Positions 26,440-35,730 of a stretch of DNA of 64,000 nt are shown in pieces; position 1 is the first letter of the stretch, and each line of letters opens with the position of its first letter. This DNA comes from Fimbriimonadaceae bacterium (lineage in GTDB: Bacteria > Armatimonadota > Fimbriimonadia > Fimbriimonadales > Fimbriimonadaceae), in assembly GCA_019638775.1 (NCBI GenBank), contig JAHBTD010000002.1, positions 496,001 through 560,000 of the forward strand. The letters are read 5' to 3'. The notes under the pieces were generated by a model. That model searched no databases and had not been told where the DNA came from. It worked only from the letters and a program-made list of their open reading frames with translations. The position numbers were made by a program, and so were the translations under genes.

Positions 26440-27174
26440 ATGAGCGCGATCTCTGTAACCGGACTCATTAAGAGGTTTGACAAGAAGACCGTGCTCGACG
26501 GGATTGATTTGGCCATCAAGGAGGGTGAGATCGTAGCGGTGATGGGCAGCAGTGGGGGAGGGAAGACCACGCTGCTCAAATGCATCACTGGCCTGATAAG
26601 CCCAACCGAGGGCCAGATTGAAGTGGGTGGTGTCGATGTTTCAGCTAACACCGAATCAGCACGGCTGCAGATGGGGCTGGTGTTCCAATCCGCCGCGCTG
26701 TTTGACTATCTGAGTGTCCGTGACAATGTGCTCTTTGGCGTTCGCCGGCATACGAATTTGAGCAAATCCGAGCAGTTTGCGCTGTGTGAGGAGCTTCTTG
26801 AGACGGTGGGTCTTGGCGGAACGGAGGACCTGATGCCGGCTGAGTTAAGTGGTGGTATGCGTAAGCGAGCTGGCATCGCAAGAGCATTGGCGCTTCGTCC
26901 TAAAGTGATGCTTTACGATGAGCCGACAACCGGATTAGACCCGATTACGGCTTATACCATCGACTCGATGATTGCCGAAGTGAACAGCAAGTATCACGTG
27001 ACGAGTCTGGTGGTGAGCCACGACGTGAGTTCTGTGTTTCGGATTGCCGATCGCGTGGCATTCTTGGATGGCGGCAAGCTGACATTCCTTGGCACGACTG
27101 CAGAGTTTGAGGCATCGCGCAATGATGCAATTCACGAACTCATCACCAAATCTGCGGCACGGTCCTTTTTTTAG
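26440..27174 (+). CDS. ABC transporter ATPase, MlaF-like
   Basis: 244 residues with Walker A GSSGGGKTT, Q-loop QMGLVFQSAALFDYLSVRDNV, signature LSGGMRKRAGIARALAL and Walker B VMLYDEPTTGLDP, then a switch His in VVSHD. SGGMRKR with FQSAALFDYLSVRDNV is the pattern of MlaF/Ttg2A, which drives phospholipid trafficking between membranes. Partner genes (permease MlaE, MCE protein MlaD) are absent nearby, so the transporter class is inferred from sequence alone. Confidence 0.88.
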   Translation: MSAISVTGLIKRFDKKTVLDGIDLAIKEGEIVAVMGSSGGGKTTLLKCITGLISPTEGQIEVGGVDVSANTESARLQMGLVFQSAALFDYLSVRDNVLFGVRRHTNLSKSEQFALCEELLETVGLGGTEDLMPAELSGGMRKRAGIARALALRPKVMLYDEPTTGLDPITAYTIDSMIAEVNSKYHVTSLVVSHDVSSVFRIADRVAFLDGGKLTFLGTTAEFEASRNDAIHELITKSAARSFF

Positions 27175-27255
27175 AACCTTTGAAGCATATCACTGAACCT
27201 TGGATTCCTTTTGTCGTTTAGCCGGTTAGATACTGATCGGAGGTTCGAAATTAGG

Positions 27256-27828
27256 ATGAAAAAGTTTCTTACGATTTGTGCAGTCGCTGCGTTCGCCGCA
27301 GCTATGACGACTTCATTTGGCCAGGGGGCAGGACCCAAGAACGGCGGGCAAGGCGGACAGGGCAAGCCCGGTCAAGGCCAAGGTGACCGTCAGGGCATGA
27401 GCCAGGCCGACCGCGAAGCCATGGTCAAGAAGATGACTGAAGCTAAGACGAAGATTCTCACCAGTCTGAAGCTCAGCAAAGACCAGATGACGAAGCTTAA
27501 AGCCGCTGACGACAAGCAAGAAGCTGTTACGAAGAAGCTCCGAGATGCCCGCAAGCCGGGTCAACAGATGGATCAAGCACAGCGTCAAAAAGCCATGGAT
27601 ACCATGCGCGAGGCTCGTAAGACCCACGAAGAAACCTATAAAAAGGTCATGGGCGAAGCTACCTACAAAAAGTATCAGGAAGCTTGGCAGAAGTGGATTA
27701 AAGAGAACGGATTTCAGAGAGGCCCCGGAGCAGGACGCGGCGGCGATGCCGGGAAAGCAGGAGCTGGCAAAGCTGGTGCTGGGACTGGAAAGGCTGGCGG
27801 TGGCGGGAAGAAGCCTCCGACTTTCTAA
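27256..27828 (+). CDS. Exported LTxxQ-like/Gly-rich protein
   Basis: From the ATG at 27256 there is a signal peptide (KKFLTICAVAAFAAAMTTSFG), a Gly/Gln-rich stretch with GQGGQGKPGQGQGDRQG, then a helical hairpin LTSLKLSKDQMTKLKAADDKQEAVTKKLRDAR resembling the Spy/CpxP LTxxQ fold, and a second Gly/Ala-rich low-complexity tail (GKAGAGKAGAGTGKAGGGGKK). Spy-type proteins act as periplasmic chaperones; assignment here is by architecture only. A terminator follows. Confidence 0.7.
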   Translation: MKKFLTICAVAAFAAAMTTSFGQGAGPKNGGQGGQGKPGQGQGDRQGMSQADREAMVKKMTEAKTKILTSLKLSKDQMTKLKAADDKQEAVTKKLRDARKPGQQMDQAQRQKAMDTMREARKTHEETYKKVMGEATYKKYQEAWQKWIKENGFQRGPGAGRGGDAGKAGAGKAGAGTGKAGGGGKKPPTF

Positions 27829-27893
27829 CGACTTTTGACGATCACGACAATTTAGGCTTTGCATGGAAAGATAAGGGACGTTTCCATGCTTTT

Positions 27894-27923
27894 GGGGACC
27901 GGTTCATCCGGCCCCATTTTTTT
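27894..27923 (+). terminator. Rho-independent terminator
   Basis: GGGGACCGG, a TTCAT loop, CCGGCCCC with one bulged base, then A and seven T. It ends the transcript of the preceding Gly-rich protein gene. Confidence 0.85.
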
Positions 27924-27950
27924 GTGCCGATCAGTTGCACGTTCGGGTGT

Positions 27951-28481
27951 TTACAGCTCTAAGAACAAGCCCCACTCTGGGCTCTCATCGGGGTCATCGC
28001 AGATCCGTTCACCAGCAATGAGCGCTCCAAAACGCATGTACAACCGGTGGGCGTCTTCGAACTTCTTGTCACTCCAGATTTCGATGGCCGTTTTCCCTCG
28101 GTCGGCTGCCGCATCCATCGTCACCTGCATCATGGCTTGTCCGATCCCCTGCCTGCGGCCATCCGGGTGGACGTAAAGCCTGTTCAGCGCGCATTCGGTG
28201 CCCGCAATTCTGTATTTGCTACCATGCTTGACCACGTGTCCGTGGGAGCCGGGTATAGCTTCATGGAAGGTGAGGACGTTTGTGGCGACGATCTTTCCAG
28301 ATTCATCCTCTGCCACCCAAAAATAGTCACCTTGGTCGATATAGTGACTCTGGAGGTTGTAGAGATCGGAATGGTAGCCACCGGTGTCCCAGGTGAAGCC
28401 GTATTCGTCGTAAACGGCACGGACAACTTCAGCGGCGGCGATGGCGTCGGCCTGGGTGGCGAGTCGGATGGAGAAGCTCAT
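27951..28481 (-). CDS. GNAT-family acetyltransferase
   Basis: 176 residues with the acetyl-CoA binding motif RLYVHPDGRRQGIGQAMMQVTMDAA and the preceding strand region CALNRLYV. The N-terminus IRLATQADAIAAAEVVRAVYDEYG is the usual first helix. Substrate unknown. It ends the chromosomal part before the tRNA that carries the integrated element. Confidence 0.88.
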   Translation of the reverse strand: MSFSIRLATQADAIAAAEVVRAVYDEYGFTWDTGGYHSDLYNLQSHYIDQGDYFWVAEDESGKIVATNVLTFHEAIPGSHGHVVKHGSKYRIAGTECALNRLYVHPDGRRQGIGQAMMQVTMDAAADRGKTAIEIWSDKKFEDAHRLYMRFGALIAGERICDDPDESPEWGLFLEL

Positions 28482-28564
28482 GGCGTGGAATTGGTCCTAA
28501 CGACTCGGTTGGAGGGGAGGAAATTGATCCTGCAAACCGTTGGGAGTATAATACTCCTCACGTT

Positions 28565-28641
<77 letters not shown>

Positions 28642-28647
28642 CGCCTT

Positions 28648-28661
28648 TTTTGAACCTAAAT
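28648..28661 (-). repeat. 14-bp arm-type repeat, inverted copy, left end
   Basis: TTTTGAACCTAAAT, the exact reverse complement of the ATTTAGGTTCAAAA found at 45935-45948 and 46044-46057. It starts 8 bases after the tRNA end. Likely recognition site for the integrase or an excision factor. Confidence 0.6.
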
Positions 28662-28751
28662 GGAGCAACTGACTCCTTAACAAAGCGTTTCGAAAACACC
28701 CCGTTTTTCCGCGAATCAGCTGCTCTATGATACACGTTTTCGCCGCGAAAT

Positions 28752-30728
28752 CTACGCCGCGATTTGCTCTTCACTCAGAGAGTAGATATCAGCACGGCGC
28801 TTTTTGCCAATGACTTTGATAGCTCGCCCCTTTTTCAGCTCTGAAAGCCGATTCCCGAGGGTTTTGGCGTTTTGGCCTGTTCGTTCTACTAACTCATCTT
28901 TGGTGAGCCCCTCAGGGCATTCTCGAAGCTCACTCAAGATGTTCTCATCAGCAAAGTACTTTGACTTTGATACTCCATCGGGCTTTTCTCGCAACTCGTA
29001 CGAAGCCGGTCCCGAAGAGTAGATGGTCCAAACCCGACGGCTGAAATCGCCTCGACCCGCGCCATGAAGCGTTATCCAGCGGGTTCCGTCGGAGTTCTCT
29101 TCATGCTCCATGAGCAGGTCAAGAGAGACCGCCGCAAGAATTTGGTTGGAATCGGCCATACGTTCACGGTTCATGCCAGACGCAACGTTCTTATTGATGT
29201 GATGCAGAAGCACACAGGCGATTCTCTCACTGGCACAAAGCTCTTTAAGGCCCGTGAGGACCTTCCGAGCTTGCCGACCGTCTGAGAGCGTGTCAGTATT
29301 GGTGGCTGCATAGAGAGGGTCGATAATCAGAAGACGAGCCCCTGACTGACGGATGCACTGCCGCAACAGATACATGTCCGCTGGCTTTTCGAGGCAGAAC
29401 TTGTAGTGGCTGATAAGCAGGTTTGAAGTCACCTCATACTCTTTCAGCACTAAAGCCCGCTCGGTCTGACTCTCCTCGACCGCCAACCACATGACCGGAC
29501 ACCGAGTCGTCGGAAGGCCAAGGAACGGTTCACCCTTAGCCACGGCCATAGCCAGAGCCGTCGCAAAGCACGACTTCCCAGCCTTCGACCCTCCAGCAAG
29601 CAGGGCAAGAAAGGTAGCAGGCAAAAGCCCTTCAACTATCCAATCCATGCCACGCTCCTCGCTCTCCTGCATGTACTCCGGCATAGCCACAAAAACCTCC
29701 TCAAAGCTCTGGACTGCCAAGCCCTCGCCATTCTCATCTTGGAAGTCACCACAAAAAGAAAAGTTGGCAAAGTCGAGGTCTTCCCAACTTTCTTTTTCTA
29801 TAGAGGGATGATGAAGTTGCACGGTCGATTTTCGAGCCTCAAAGATGGCCTTGGCCGCCTTCGAAAAATCTCCGCCATGGTTCAAAAGCGCGTACGCCGC
29901 GAACGGCGAATAGCAGTTGTTAGGCTCAAAGGGGTGAGAGTTAGGTGAGAAGTTGAAAAACCAATTCGGGTTTTTATTTGCGAACCCTACAACCGCGCTA
30001 TGAGTACCGGCCCTTTCCCCTGGCCTTCGCCAATACTCCTTTCGACCTGATATGCCCGTGAGGTCCCACCCATGGGGTTCTAAGACTTCTCGCCAAGAAA
30101 CGTTCTCGTTAAACCAGTCTCCTGGCCGCATAGAACCATCGGGCGCTCTCTCGACCTGAACTCTCTCTGCCGGACTAACAGAAGCACGTATCGGCACCTC
30201 GACCCCGAGTTCAGCCAAAGAAACGACCGGAATCGGTTCCTTAATAGGATTCACCCAAACGCGAGTCTCGCCTTCGGGATGAATGGTCGGGGGCATGACG
30301 ACGAATTTCCCTTGCGCTAAGAGGTCACCGCATGACTGGTGGTCCCCACAAAGGCTGAAGGTCGAGGACTGCAAAGGCCCCTCAGTGCGAAGATAGACGT
30401 GATATCGGTCCCCACGTCGGTCGGTCGGCAGTACAGCCGCCCAAGCGGGGAAGAGGCCCTTCCAGGCCTCATAAGTCCCCTCTCGGTCGAAGTCAAGCAC
30501 ACACAGAAAGCCGCTGACTTCACCACACATGACACCCATGCCGATATCACGAGAGAACCAGCTTTCGAGATTCGATTCAGGGACCATGCTCGCTTGGTAA
30601 CCGCTCCACGCTATCCGGCGAATTCTCCCGTTTCCGTCGGCAATGCTTGGAGTTTTCTCTCTGTGAGCCACAGGAACCACATTGAGGCCAAGGCTTCGCA
30701 GCCTCTTTGCTTCATTGAGGTTGCTCAC
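28752..30728 (-). CDS. Prim-pol/AAA helicase replication protein of the element
   Basis: 658 residues with a primase-polymerase domain (about 1-180) holding VLDFDREGT as acidic metal motif and DRYHVYL further on, then a RepA/AAA_25-like helicase with Walker A GGSKAGKSC at 379-387 and Walker B LLIIDP near 467-472. The tail (about 595-650) is a winged helix: LTKDELVERTGQNAKTLGNRLSEL. The GTG start at 30728 overlaps the stop of the upstream gene (GTGA). This architecture is typical of replication initiators in satellites and integrative plasmid-like elements, so the element may replicate after excision. Confidence 0.88.
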   Translation of the reverse strand: MSNLNEAKRLRSLGLNVVPVAHREKTPSIADGNGRIRRIAWSGYQASMVPESNLESWFSRDIGMGVMCGEVSGFLCVLDFDREGTYEAWKGLFPAWAAVLPTDRRGDRYHVYLRTEGPLQSSTFSLCGDHQSCGDLLAQGKFVVMPPTIHPEGETRVWVNPIKEPIPVVSLAELGVEVPIRASVSPAERVQVERAPDGSMRPGDWFNENVSWREVLEPHGWDLTGISGRKEYWRRPGERAGTHSAVVGFANKNPNWFFNFSPNSHPFEPNNCYSPFAAYALLNHGGDFSKAAKAIFEARKSTVQLHHPSIEKESWEDLDFANFSFCGDFQDENGEGLAVQSFEEVFVAMPEYMQESEERGMDWIVEGLLPATFLALLAGGSKAGKSCFATALAMAVAKGEPFLGLPTTRCPVMWLAVEESQTERALVLKEYEVTSNLLISHYKFCLEKPADMYLLRQCIRQSGARLLIIDPLYAATNTDTLSDGRQARKVLTGLKELCASERIACVLLHHINKNVASGMNRERMADSNQILAAVSLDLLMEHEENSDGTRWITLHGAGRGDFSRRVWTIYSSGPASYELREKPDGVSKSKYFADENILSELRECPEGLTKDELVERTGQNAKTLGNRLSELKKGRAIKVIGKKRRADIYSLSEEQIAA

Positions 30729-31183
30729 GCCGCCACCCCCATACCATCACCGAAGAGGTCTTGTTGAAGCGCCGCCGCCGGTGGTTTCGGCTGTGGTCCA
30801 TAATCGGAGGGTTGAGGCCGCTTTTGCCACCATGCAAGCCCCAAAGCCGTTTGAGGATTGAAACCCCGATTTACTGGAAAACCGTGCTTGATAAAATCAT
30901 GGTGCCAAGCCACGAAGTATTGGCCGGTTTCTCGGTCTTGGAGCTGGTGATACTTCACTCCGAGCTTCTGAGCTTCGTTCAATGCCGAAACGTCCATGGC
31001 AAAGGCCGGTGGCGTTCGGAGTTGGTGGCGTTCGACCGAAATACGCTTGGTCGAATAAAGCCGACCCTGGTCGTCGGTTTGTACTCGGGCGATGACTCGA
31101 CCCTCCGCAGTGTGAAGGGTCTGATGCCGTGTTTTGAACTTAAATGCTGTTTTCGTTTTACTTTTTTGATTACACTGAAACAT
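30725..31183 (-). CDS. Unknown accessory protein upstream of the replication gene
   Basis: 152 residues, rich in Gln and Arg. An N-terminal basic stretch is followed by a small beta-rich region (GRVIARVQTDDQGRLYSTKRIS; YHQLQDRETGQYFVAWHHDF) and a Pro/Gln-rich C-terminal tail ending DLFGDGMGVAA. Its stop overlaps the GTG start of the prim-pol gene by 4 bp, so they are coupled. No family recognised; likely a replication or regulatory accessory protein. Confidence 0.65.
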   Translation of the reverse strand: MFQCNQKSKTKTAFKFKTRHQTLHTAEGRVIARVQTDDQGRLYSTKRISVERHQLRTPPAFAMDVSALNEAQKLGVKYHQLQDRETGQYFVAWHHDFIKHGFPVNRGFNPQTALGLAWWQKRPQPSDYGPQPKPPAAALQQDLFGDGMGVAA

Positions 31184-31212
31184 GTCTATTGCTCCTGAAG
31201 GGTTTTAGACAT

Positions 31213-31249
31213 GCCGATTCGGGCCTTAACGGGGCCCGGTCGGCTTTTT
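31213..31249 (+). terminator. Strong plus-strand terminator in the non-coding part of the element
   Basis: GCCGA-TT-CGGGCC, loop, GGCCCG-G-TCGGC and five T. The T-run lies only on the plus strand, yet no plus-strand gene precedes it and the adjacent genes are on the minus strand. It may end an antisense or small RNA, or insulate the replication promoter. Confidence 0.75.
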
Positions 31250-31930
31250 AGTTCGTCAGGGGCCTCACCTCAAAAACAGAAATGGGCCACGATGTGGAGC
31301 GCGATTATCCAGCACCATGACCCAAAGAGTCAAAATTGTTGTAGCGAAATCGCGCGAGTCGAACAGATTGCGAGACCTGAATTCAAGAATCGTTCTGAAC
31401 GAAGTGTAAGTTTACCTTGAATCTTTGCAAAATCCACGATAAAGGCACGCCATCGGACCTATAACTATATGCCATCCCCATTACAAATGTAAAGCGTCTC
31501 AGAAAGATGCGAAAAGGACTCTTCGGATATTCTGAAAAAAGCACGGAAGGTACATGATTCTGTGTGAAAAACATCGCTGATGGGCTAACATCCGAACTGG
31601 CGTGTAATGACTCTGGACGTGGACTTAGCGTGAACTTGAGTGAACCTGAGACATTTGTCCTGGTTGCCAGTAAGAGAATTTGCAGGGTTGCGTAGAGGAA
31701 AGCTCGTCCTGAGTATCACTAACGGAACTCATTAAAGGTTCAATAACCCGTGTCGAGAGTTGTAGACACATGTTACTGTTACGCCTAAGTTGTCTTTACA
31801 AGTGTTTAAGTCACAAGAGACATATGTAACAACTACACTGTCCCACTCGGTCTATTCGCCAAAACGAATTTGTACGGGCCTGCTTTGTGGCTCCACACTT
31901 TCTCCCAGATTTACCGAAATCGCCGCGACA
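31250..31930. other. Non-coding stretch of about 680 bp
   Basis: No convincing gene on either strand. It holds the promoter region of the replication genes and two tandem decamers, TGAACTTGAG and TGAACCTGAG, at 31631-31650, which could be an operator or replication iterons. A replication origin for the excised element is plausible here but not shown. Confidence 0.4.
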
Positions 31931-32473
31931 TCAGACTCGACCGCGCCGGTCTTTCCGTCTTTGATTCCTTTTGTTCTGATAAGCCCAACGCCGCTCCAAA
32001 CGGTCCATCACCGCAACTTCGGTCATAAGCTCATACGCCATGGTTCCGAGCCCGTTAATCGCGTAACGCGGACAACGATGGTTCTGCCGTTGGCACTGGT
32101 AACGAAGCCCCCAACACACTCGACACCGAAGAGCCGCGTAATCGGGTGTGTGATAGAGCTTCTTTCGGCGCTTGCTGCAACCGGGACAAATCCACCAGTT
32201 GCGAAAGCCACCGTTCGGCAGGGAAGTCCTTTCGACCGGATAAACGTCACCTTCGCAAATCTTCCCGCGTTTAAGGCCGATGAGCAGCCCGCCGGGGTCC
32301 CTTTCAACCCAGCTGCCCCATTGAGGGTCCTCACCGTCATAACGCCACCAGATAAGAGGGCAAATCTCAAGGAACTCAACCGTCTCGACGAGCGAATCCA
32401 CATCGAACGAAGCACACTCCTCGACACACCTTTTTCGAGCCGTCCATTGCCGCCCGCTGCACCAACTGCCCAT
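31931..32473 (-). CDS. Zinc-ribbon protein common in mobile elements
   Basis: 180 residues. The core is WWICPGCSKRRKKLY, 10-15 residues, then LRCRVCWGLRYQCQRQN, a double CxxC knuckle preceded by WRYDGEDPQWGSWV. The start MGSWCSGRQW with RKRCVEECASFDVDSL resembles a family I know from proteobacterial integrative elements, where it is annotated as hypothetical. Probably nucleic-acid binding. Reads away from the defence operon. Confidence 0.7.
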   Translation of the reverse strand: MGSWCSGRQWTARKRCVEECASFDVDSLVETVEFLEICPLIWWRYDGEDPQWGSWVERDPGGLLIGLKRGKICEGDVYPVERTSLPNGGFRNWWICPGCSKRRKKLYHTPDYAALRCRVCWGLRYQCQRQNHRCPRYAINGLGTMAYELMTEVAVMDRLERRWAYQNKRNQRRKDRRGRV

Positions 32474-32862
32474 ATCTATTTAGACGTTTGAAAGAGCCCC
32501 AGAATGGCCCTCTCAGGGCCTTGAAATACTGATAGGTGATTTGCCTCATGCAAGGCATAAAGAGAGGCTCTACGGCCCTGCTGGATGGTGGAAACACGAG
32601 TGCCAGAGTCAGGTTTTGCAAGGGTTGTCAGTCATGCCTATGGTCTGGCTTCTATGAAGGATTTTGAAACTCTGCACAACCGTGGGGCAATTTGAGATTC
32701 ACCTTAGAGCAACTGATTCGGTAATCTCTCGGGCGTTCTGCGTAAACGGGGAAGAGATTTAAGACGAGCATTCAACTAAACTGGGTCTCTATCAGACCTG
32801 TCACTTGAAGAGCCAAATCTTTGCCCCAGCAGGGCAGGCGGTAGTGCTACCGATTGCTATGA
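32474..32862. other. Intergenic region upstream of the defence operon
   Basis: About 390 bp without a gene, between the divergent zinc-ribbon gene and the SNF2 helicase gene. It must hold the promoter of the defence operon, but no clear -35/-10 pair or large inverted repeat stands out. A GGGGTG stretch just past its end, at 32865-32870, may be the ribosome site of the first gene. Confidence 0.4.
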
Positions 32863-32919
32863 CTGGGGTGCCACATTTTTGCTACAACTGAGTATCACGC
32901 AAAGTACTTTGCGCACAAT

Positions 32920-35730
32920 TTGACGAGACAAGCCTCTCGCGAGGGACTTGAAAGACTTTCAATGGCGCTTTTTGACGCCAACGTCGACCTAAACCCACAC
33001 CAGATTGAGGCCGCTCTTTTTGCGCTAAGGTCCCCTGTCTCGAAGGGTGTTATCCTTGCGGATGAGGTTGGGCTCGGCAAGACTATCGAGGCGAGTTTAG
33101 TGTTATGCCAACTGTGGGCTGAGCGCAAGAGAAAGCTTCTAGTCATTTGTCCTGCTTCAATCAGAAAACAATGGGCAAACGAGCTGGATGAAAAATTTAA
33201 CTTGCCCTCAATCCTGTTGGATGCCCGAGCCTATAACCTTGCAAAGAAGGCTGGCTCAATCAGTCCCTTTGATTGCGGCAAAGTAGTGATTTGTTCGTTG
33301 AATTTCGCTGCAAGGATGAAGGACGAGATTCGGTCAATAGGGTGGAATTTGGTCGTTATTGATGAAGCACACAAGCTGAGAAATGCTCATCAGCCAAGCA
33401 ACAAGACTGGGCAAGCTATCCGATTCGCAGTTGAAGAGCCCCGGAAAATTCTCCTTACGGCAACACCACTCCAGAACTCAATAATGGAGCTCTTTGGAAT
33501 GTCGTCAATAATTGACGAATACATGTTTGGGGAGCCATCCGTTTTCCGGTCGCTATATGGTGGAGCCGATGCTGACCTAAGCGACCTCAAGACGCGCCTT
33601 CGAGGTTTCTGCAAAAGAACGCTTAGGAAGGACGTATTGGAATACGTCCAGTACACGAACAGACAAGCGATAACCAGACCGTTCAGACCAACTGACGACG
33701 AACACGCATTTTATGAAGCTATTTCCAGCTTCCTGCAACGAGCCGAGACATTTAGTATTCCGCATCGCCAGCGAGTGCTCTTGACCCTGAGATTGAGGAA
33801 GATTCTTGCATCTTCTTCTCCCGCAATAGCTGGCACTCTTGAAATCATACGACAGCGTCTGATTGAACTGAAGGCAGGCGTCCCCGAAGGCGATTTGGTG
33901 GACAAAGTCATTGCCGGAGAAGACCTTGACGAAGACGACTTCCTAGAGGAATCTCTTGACATAGAAGAGCCCGAGGCCGACATACCCACAATTGATATTG
34001 CAAAACTCGAAGCAGAAATACAAGAGCTCGACCAGTACATTCGGTGGGCGAGAGGTATAGGGGTTGACACCAAGTCAAAGGCGCTTCTGAGCGCACTTGA
34101 AATCGGATTTACGAAGATGCAGGAAAATGGCGCTGCAAAAAAAGCCCTCATTTTCACCGAGTCACGCCGCACCCAAACCTACATCCGAAATTTCCTTGAA
34201 GCCAACGGATTCGCTGGAAAGGTCGCAACCTTTAATGGCTCAAACAACGATGAAGAATCAAAAAAACTAGCCGACCGTTGGGTCATCGAAAATAGAGGCA
34301 CTGGTCGCGTAACAGGGTCGCGAGACGTTGACGCTCGCTCGGCCATCATCGACCACTTCAAAAATGACGCCGAAATTCTCGTCGCCACAGAAGCCGCCGC
34401 CGAAGGAGTAAATCTTCAGTTCTGTTCCTTGGTCGTAAACTACGACCTTCCATGGAATCCTCAGCGCATTGAACAAAGAATCGGACGATGTCACCGGTAC
34501 GGTCAAAAGCATGACGTCGTGGTCATCAACTTTGTTAATGAGAGGAATGCAGCCGACCAACGCACATTCGAACTGCTCGAAGAAAAGTTTCAACTCTTCG
34601 ATGGCGTTTTTGGGGCGTCAGACGAAGTGTTGGGAAGTATTGAGTCCGGTGTCGATTTCGAAAAACGAGTTTACGATATATACCAATCGTGCCGTACGCC
34701 CGACCAAATTGAAGCGGCTTTCAAAGACCTTCGCGAGCAACTTGAATCAAGCATACAAGCTCGTATGACGTCGACCAGACAATTATTGCTGGAGTTTTTT
34801 GACGAAGAGATTCACCAGCGTCTTCGGCTCCAGCTTGAAGGTACTAAGCAACAGCTCGACCGATTTGGGAAGCAATTCTGGTTGCTGACAAAGCACGTTA
34901 TTTCGGACTCCGCTAAGTTTGATGACGACGAGCTGGCGTTCGAGTTGACTGGTGCACCACGTCCAGACATTAAGGCTGGAAAGTACCACCTCATTTCAAA
35001 GAGCAGAGAAAATGTGGATGGAGAATTTCTGTATCGACTCTCACATCCTCTTGGGGAATATGTCGTTGACGAAGCAAAGGCCGGGGCAACGCCACTTGCC
35101 AACGTGACGTTTGATATTTCAAGCCACCCGACTCGTATGAGCGTTGTTGAAGACCTTAGAGGTAAGTCAGGCTGGATGACACTTGATAAACTCATCATCG
35201 ACGCCTTTGAACGTGAGGAATATATTTTGCTTTCCGGGTTCTCGGATGACGGTGCCTCGATAGACCAGGAAGTGCTTGAGAAAATGTTTCTCTGCCGCGG
35301 ACAAGTACACGAGATAAACGACTTGCAAATGCCTGACCGGCTGAATGCCGAATCCACCCAACACCAGAAAGCAACGATGCACCAATCGTTCGAGGCAAAT
35401 AACCGATTCATGAACGAGGAACGAGAACGGCTGGAGAATTGGGCGGACGACATGATTCTCTCTGCTGAGAAGGAACTCAAGGACATCAAAGCCCAGCTTC
35501 GAGAAACAAACCGCCAAGCGCGACAGGCTCCAACGACCGAAGAGCAGCTCACACTTCAAAATAAAATCCGGGACCTTGAGCAGAAGCAACGCAAGCAACG
35601 TCAAAGGATTTTTGAAATTGAGGACGAAATCATCGAAAAGCGTGACCAGCTCATTGGAGCCCTTGAAAAGCGAATGAAGCAAAAGACACAAAGCTCAAAC
35701 CTGTTCACTATTCGCTGGAGAGTTGTCTGA
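32920..35730 (+). CDS. SNF2/RapA-type superfamily 2 helicase, first gene of defence operon
   Basis: 936 residues from the TTG at 32920. Helicase motifs: I ILADEVGLGKTIEA (46-59), II VIDEAHKLRN (148-156), III LLTATPLQN, and VI QRIEQRIGRCHRYGQ (about 515-530). The C-terminal 120 residues are a long coiled coil. The frame is open upstream to 32863; residues EYHAKYFAHNL encoded just before the TTG match what I remember of homologues, so the real start may be an ATT at 32875 behind GGGGTG. It ends with TGATG overlapping the DUF262 gene. Probably a DNA translocase. Confidence 0.9.
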   Translation: MTRQASREGLERLSMALFDANVDLNPHQIEAALFALRSPVSKGVILADEVGLGKTIEASLVLCQLWAERKRKLLVICPASIRKQWANELDEKFNLPSILLDARAYNLAKKAGSISPFDCGKVVICSLNFAARMKDEIRSIGWNLVVIDEAHKLRNAHQPSNKTGQAIRFAVEEPRKILLTATPLQNSIMELFGMSSIIDEYMFGEPSVFRSLYGGADADLSDLKTRLRGFCKRTLRKDVLEYVQYTNRQAITRPFRPTDDEHAFYEAISSFLQRAETFSIPHRQRVLLTLRLRKILASSSPAIAGTLEIIRQRLIELKAGVPEGDLVDKVIAGEDLDEDDFLEESLDIEEPEADIPTIDIAKLEAEIQELDQYIRWARGIGVDTKSKALLSALEIGFTKMQENGAAKKALIFTESRRTQTYIRNFLEANGFAGKVATFNGSNNDEESKKLADRWVIENRGTGRVTGSRDVDARSAIIDHFKNDAEILVATEAAAEGVNLQFCSLVVNYDLPWNPQRIEQRIGRCHRYGQKHDVVVINFVNERNAADQRTFELLEEKFQLFDGVFGASDEVLGSIESGVDFEKRVYDIYQSCRTPDQIEAAFKDLREQLESSIQARMTSTRQLLLEFFDEEIHQRLRLQLEGTKQQLDRFGKQFWLLTKHVISDSAKFDDDELAFELTGAPRPDIKAGKYHLISKSRENVDGEFLYRLSHPLGEYVVDEAKAGATPLANVTFDISSHPTRMSVVEDLRGKSGWMTLDKLIIDAFEREEYILLSGFSDDGASIDQEVLEKMFLCRGQVHEINDLQMPDRLNAESTQHQKATMHQSFEANNRFMNEERERLENWADDMILSAEKELKDIKAQLRETNRQARQAPTTEEQLTLQNKIRDLEQKQRKQRQRIFEIEDEIIEKRDQLIGALEKRMKQKTQSSNLFTIRWRVV

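Noticed and set aside
30761-31198. A 145-codon plus-strand frame opposite the accessory gene
   Set aside because: The minus-strand gene overlaps the prim-pol start in a coupled way; the plus frame has no domain-like features, although a terminator follows it.
31790-32491. A plus-strand frame over the zinc-ribbon gene
   Set aside because: The opposite strand carries the paired CxxC motifs of a known family, so the plus frame is a shadow.
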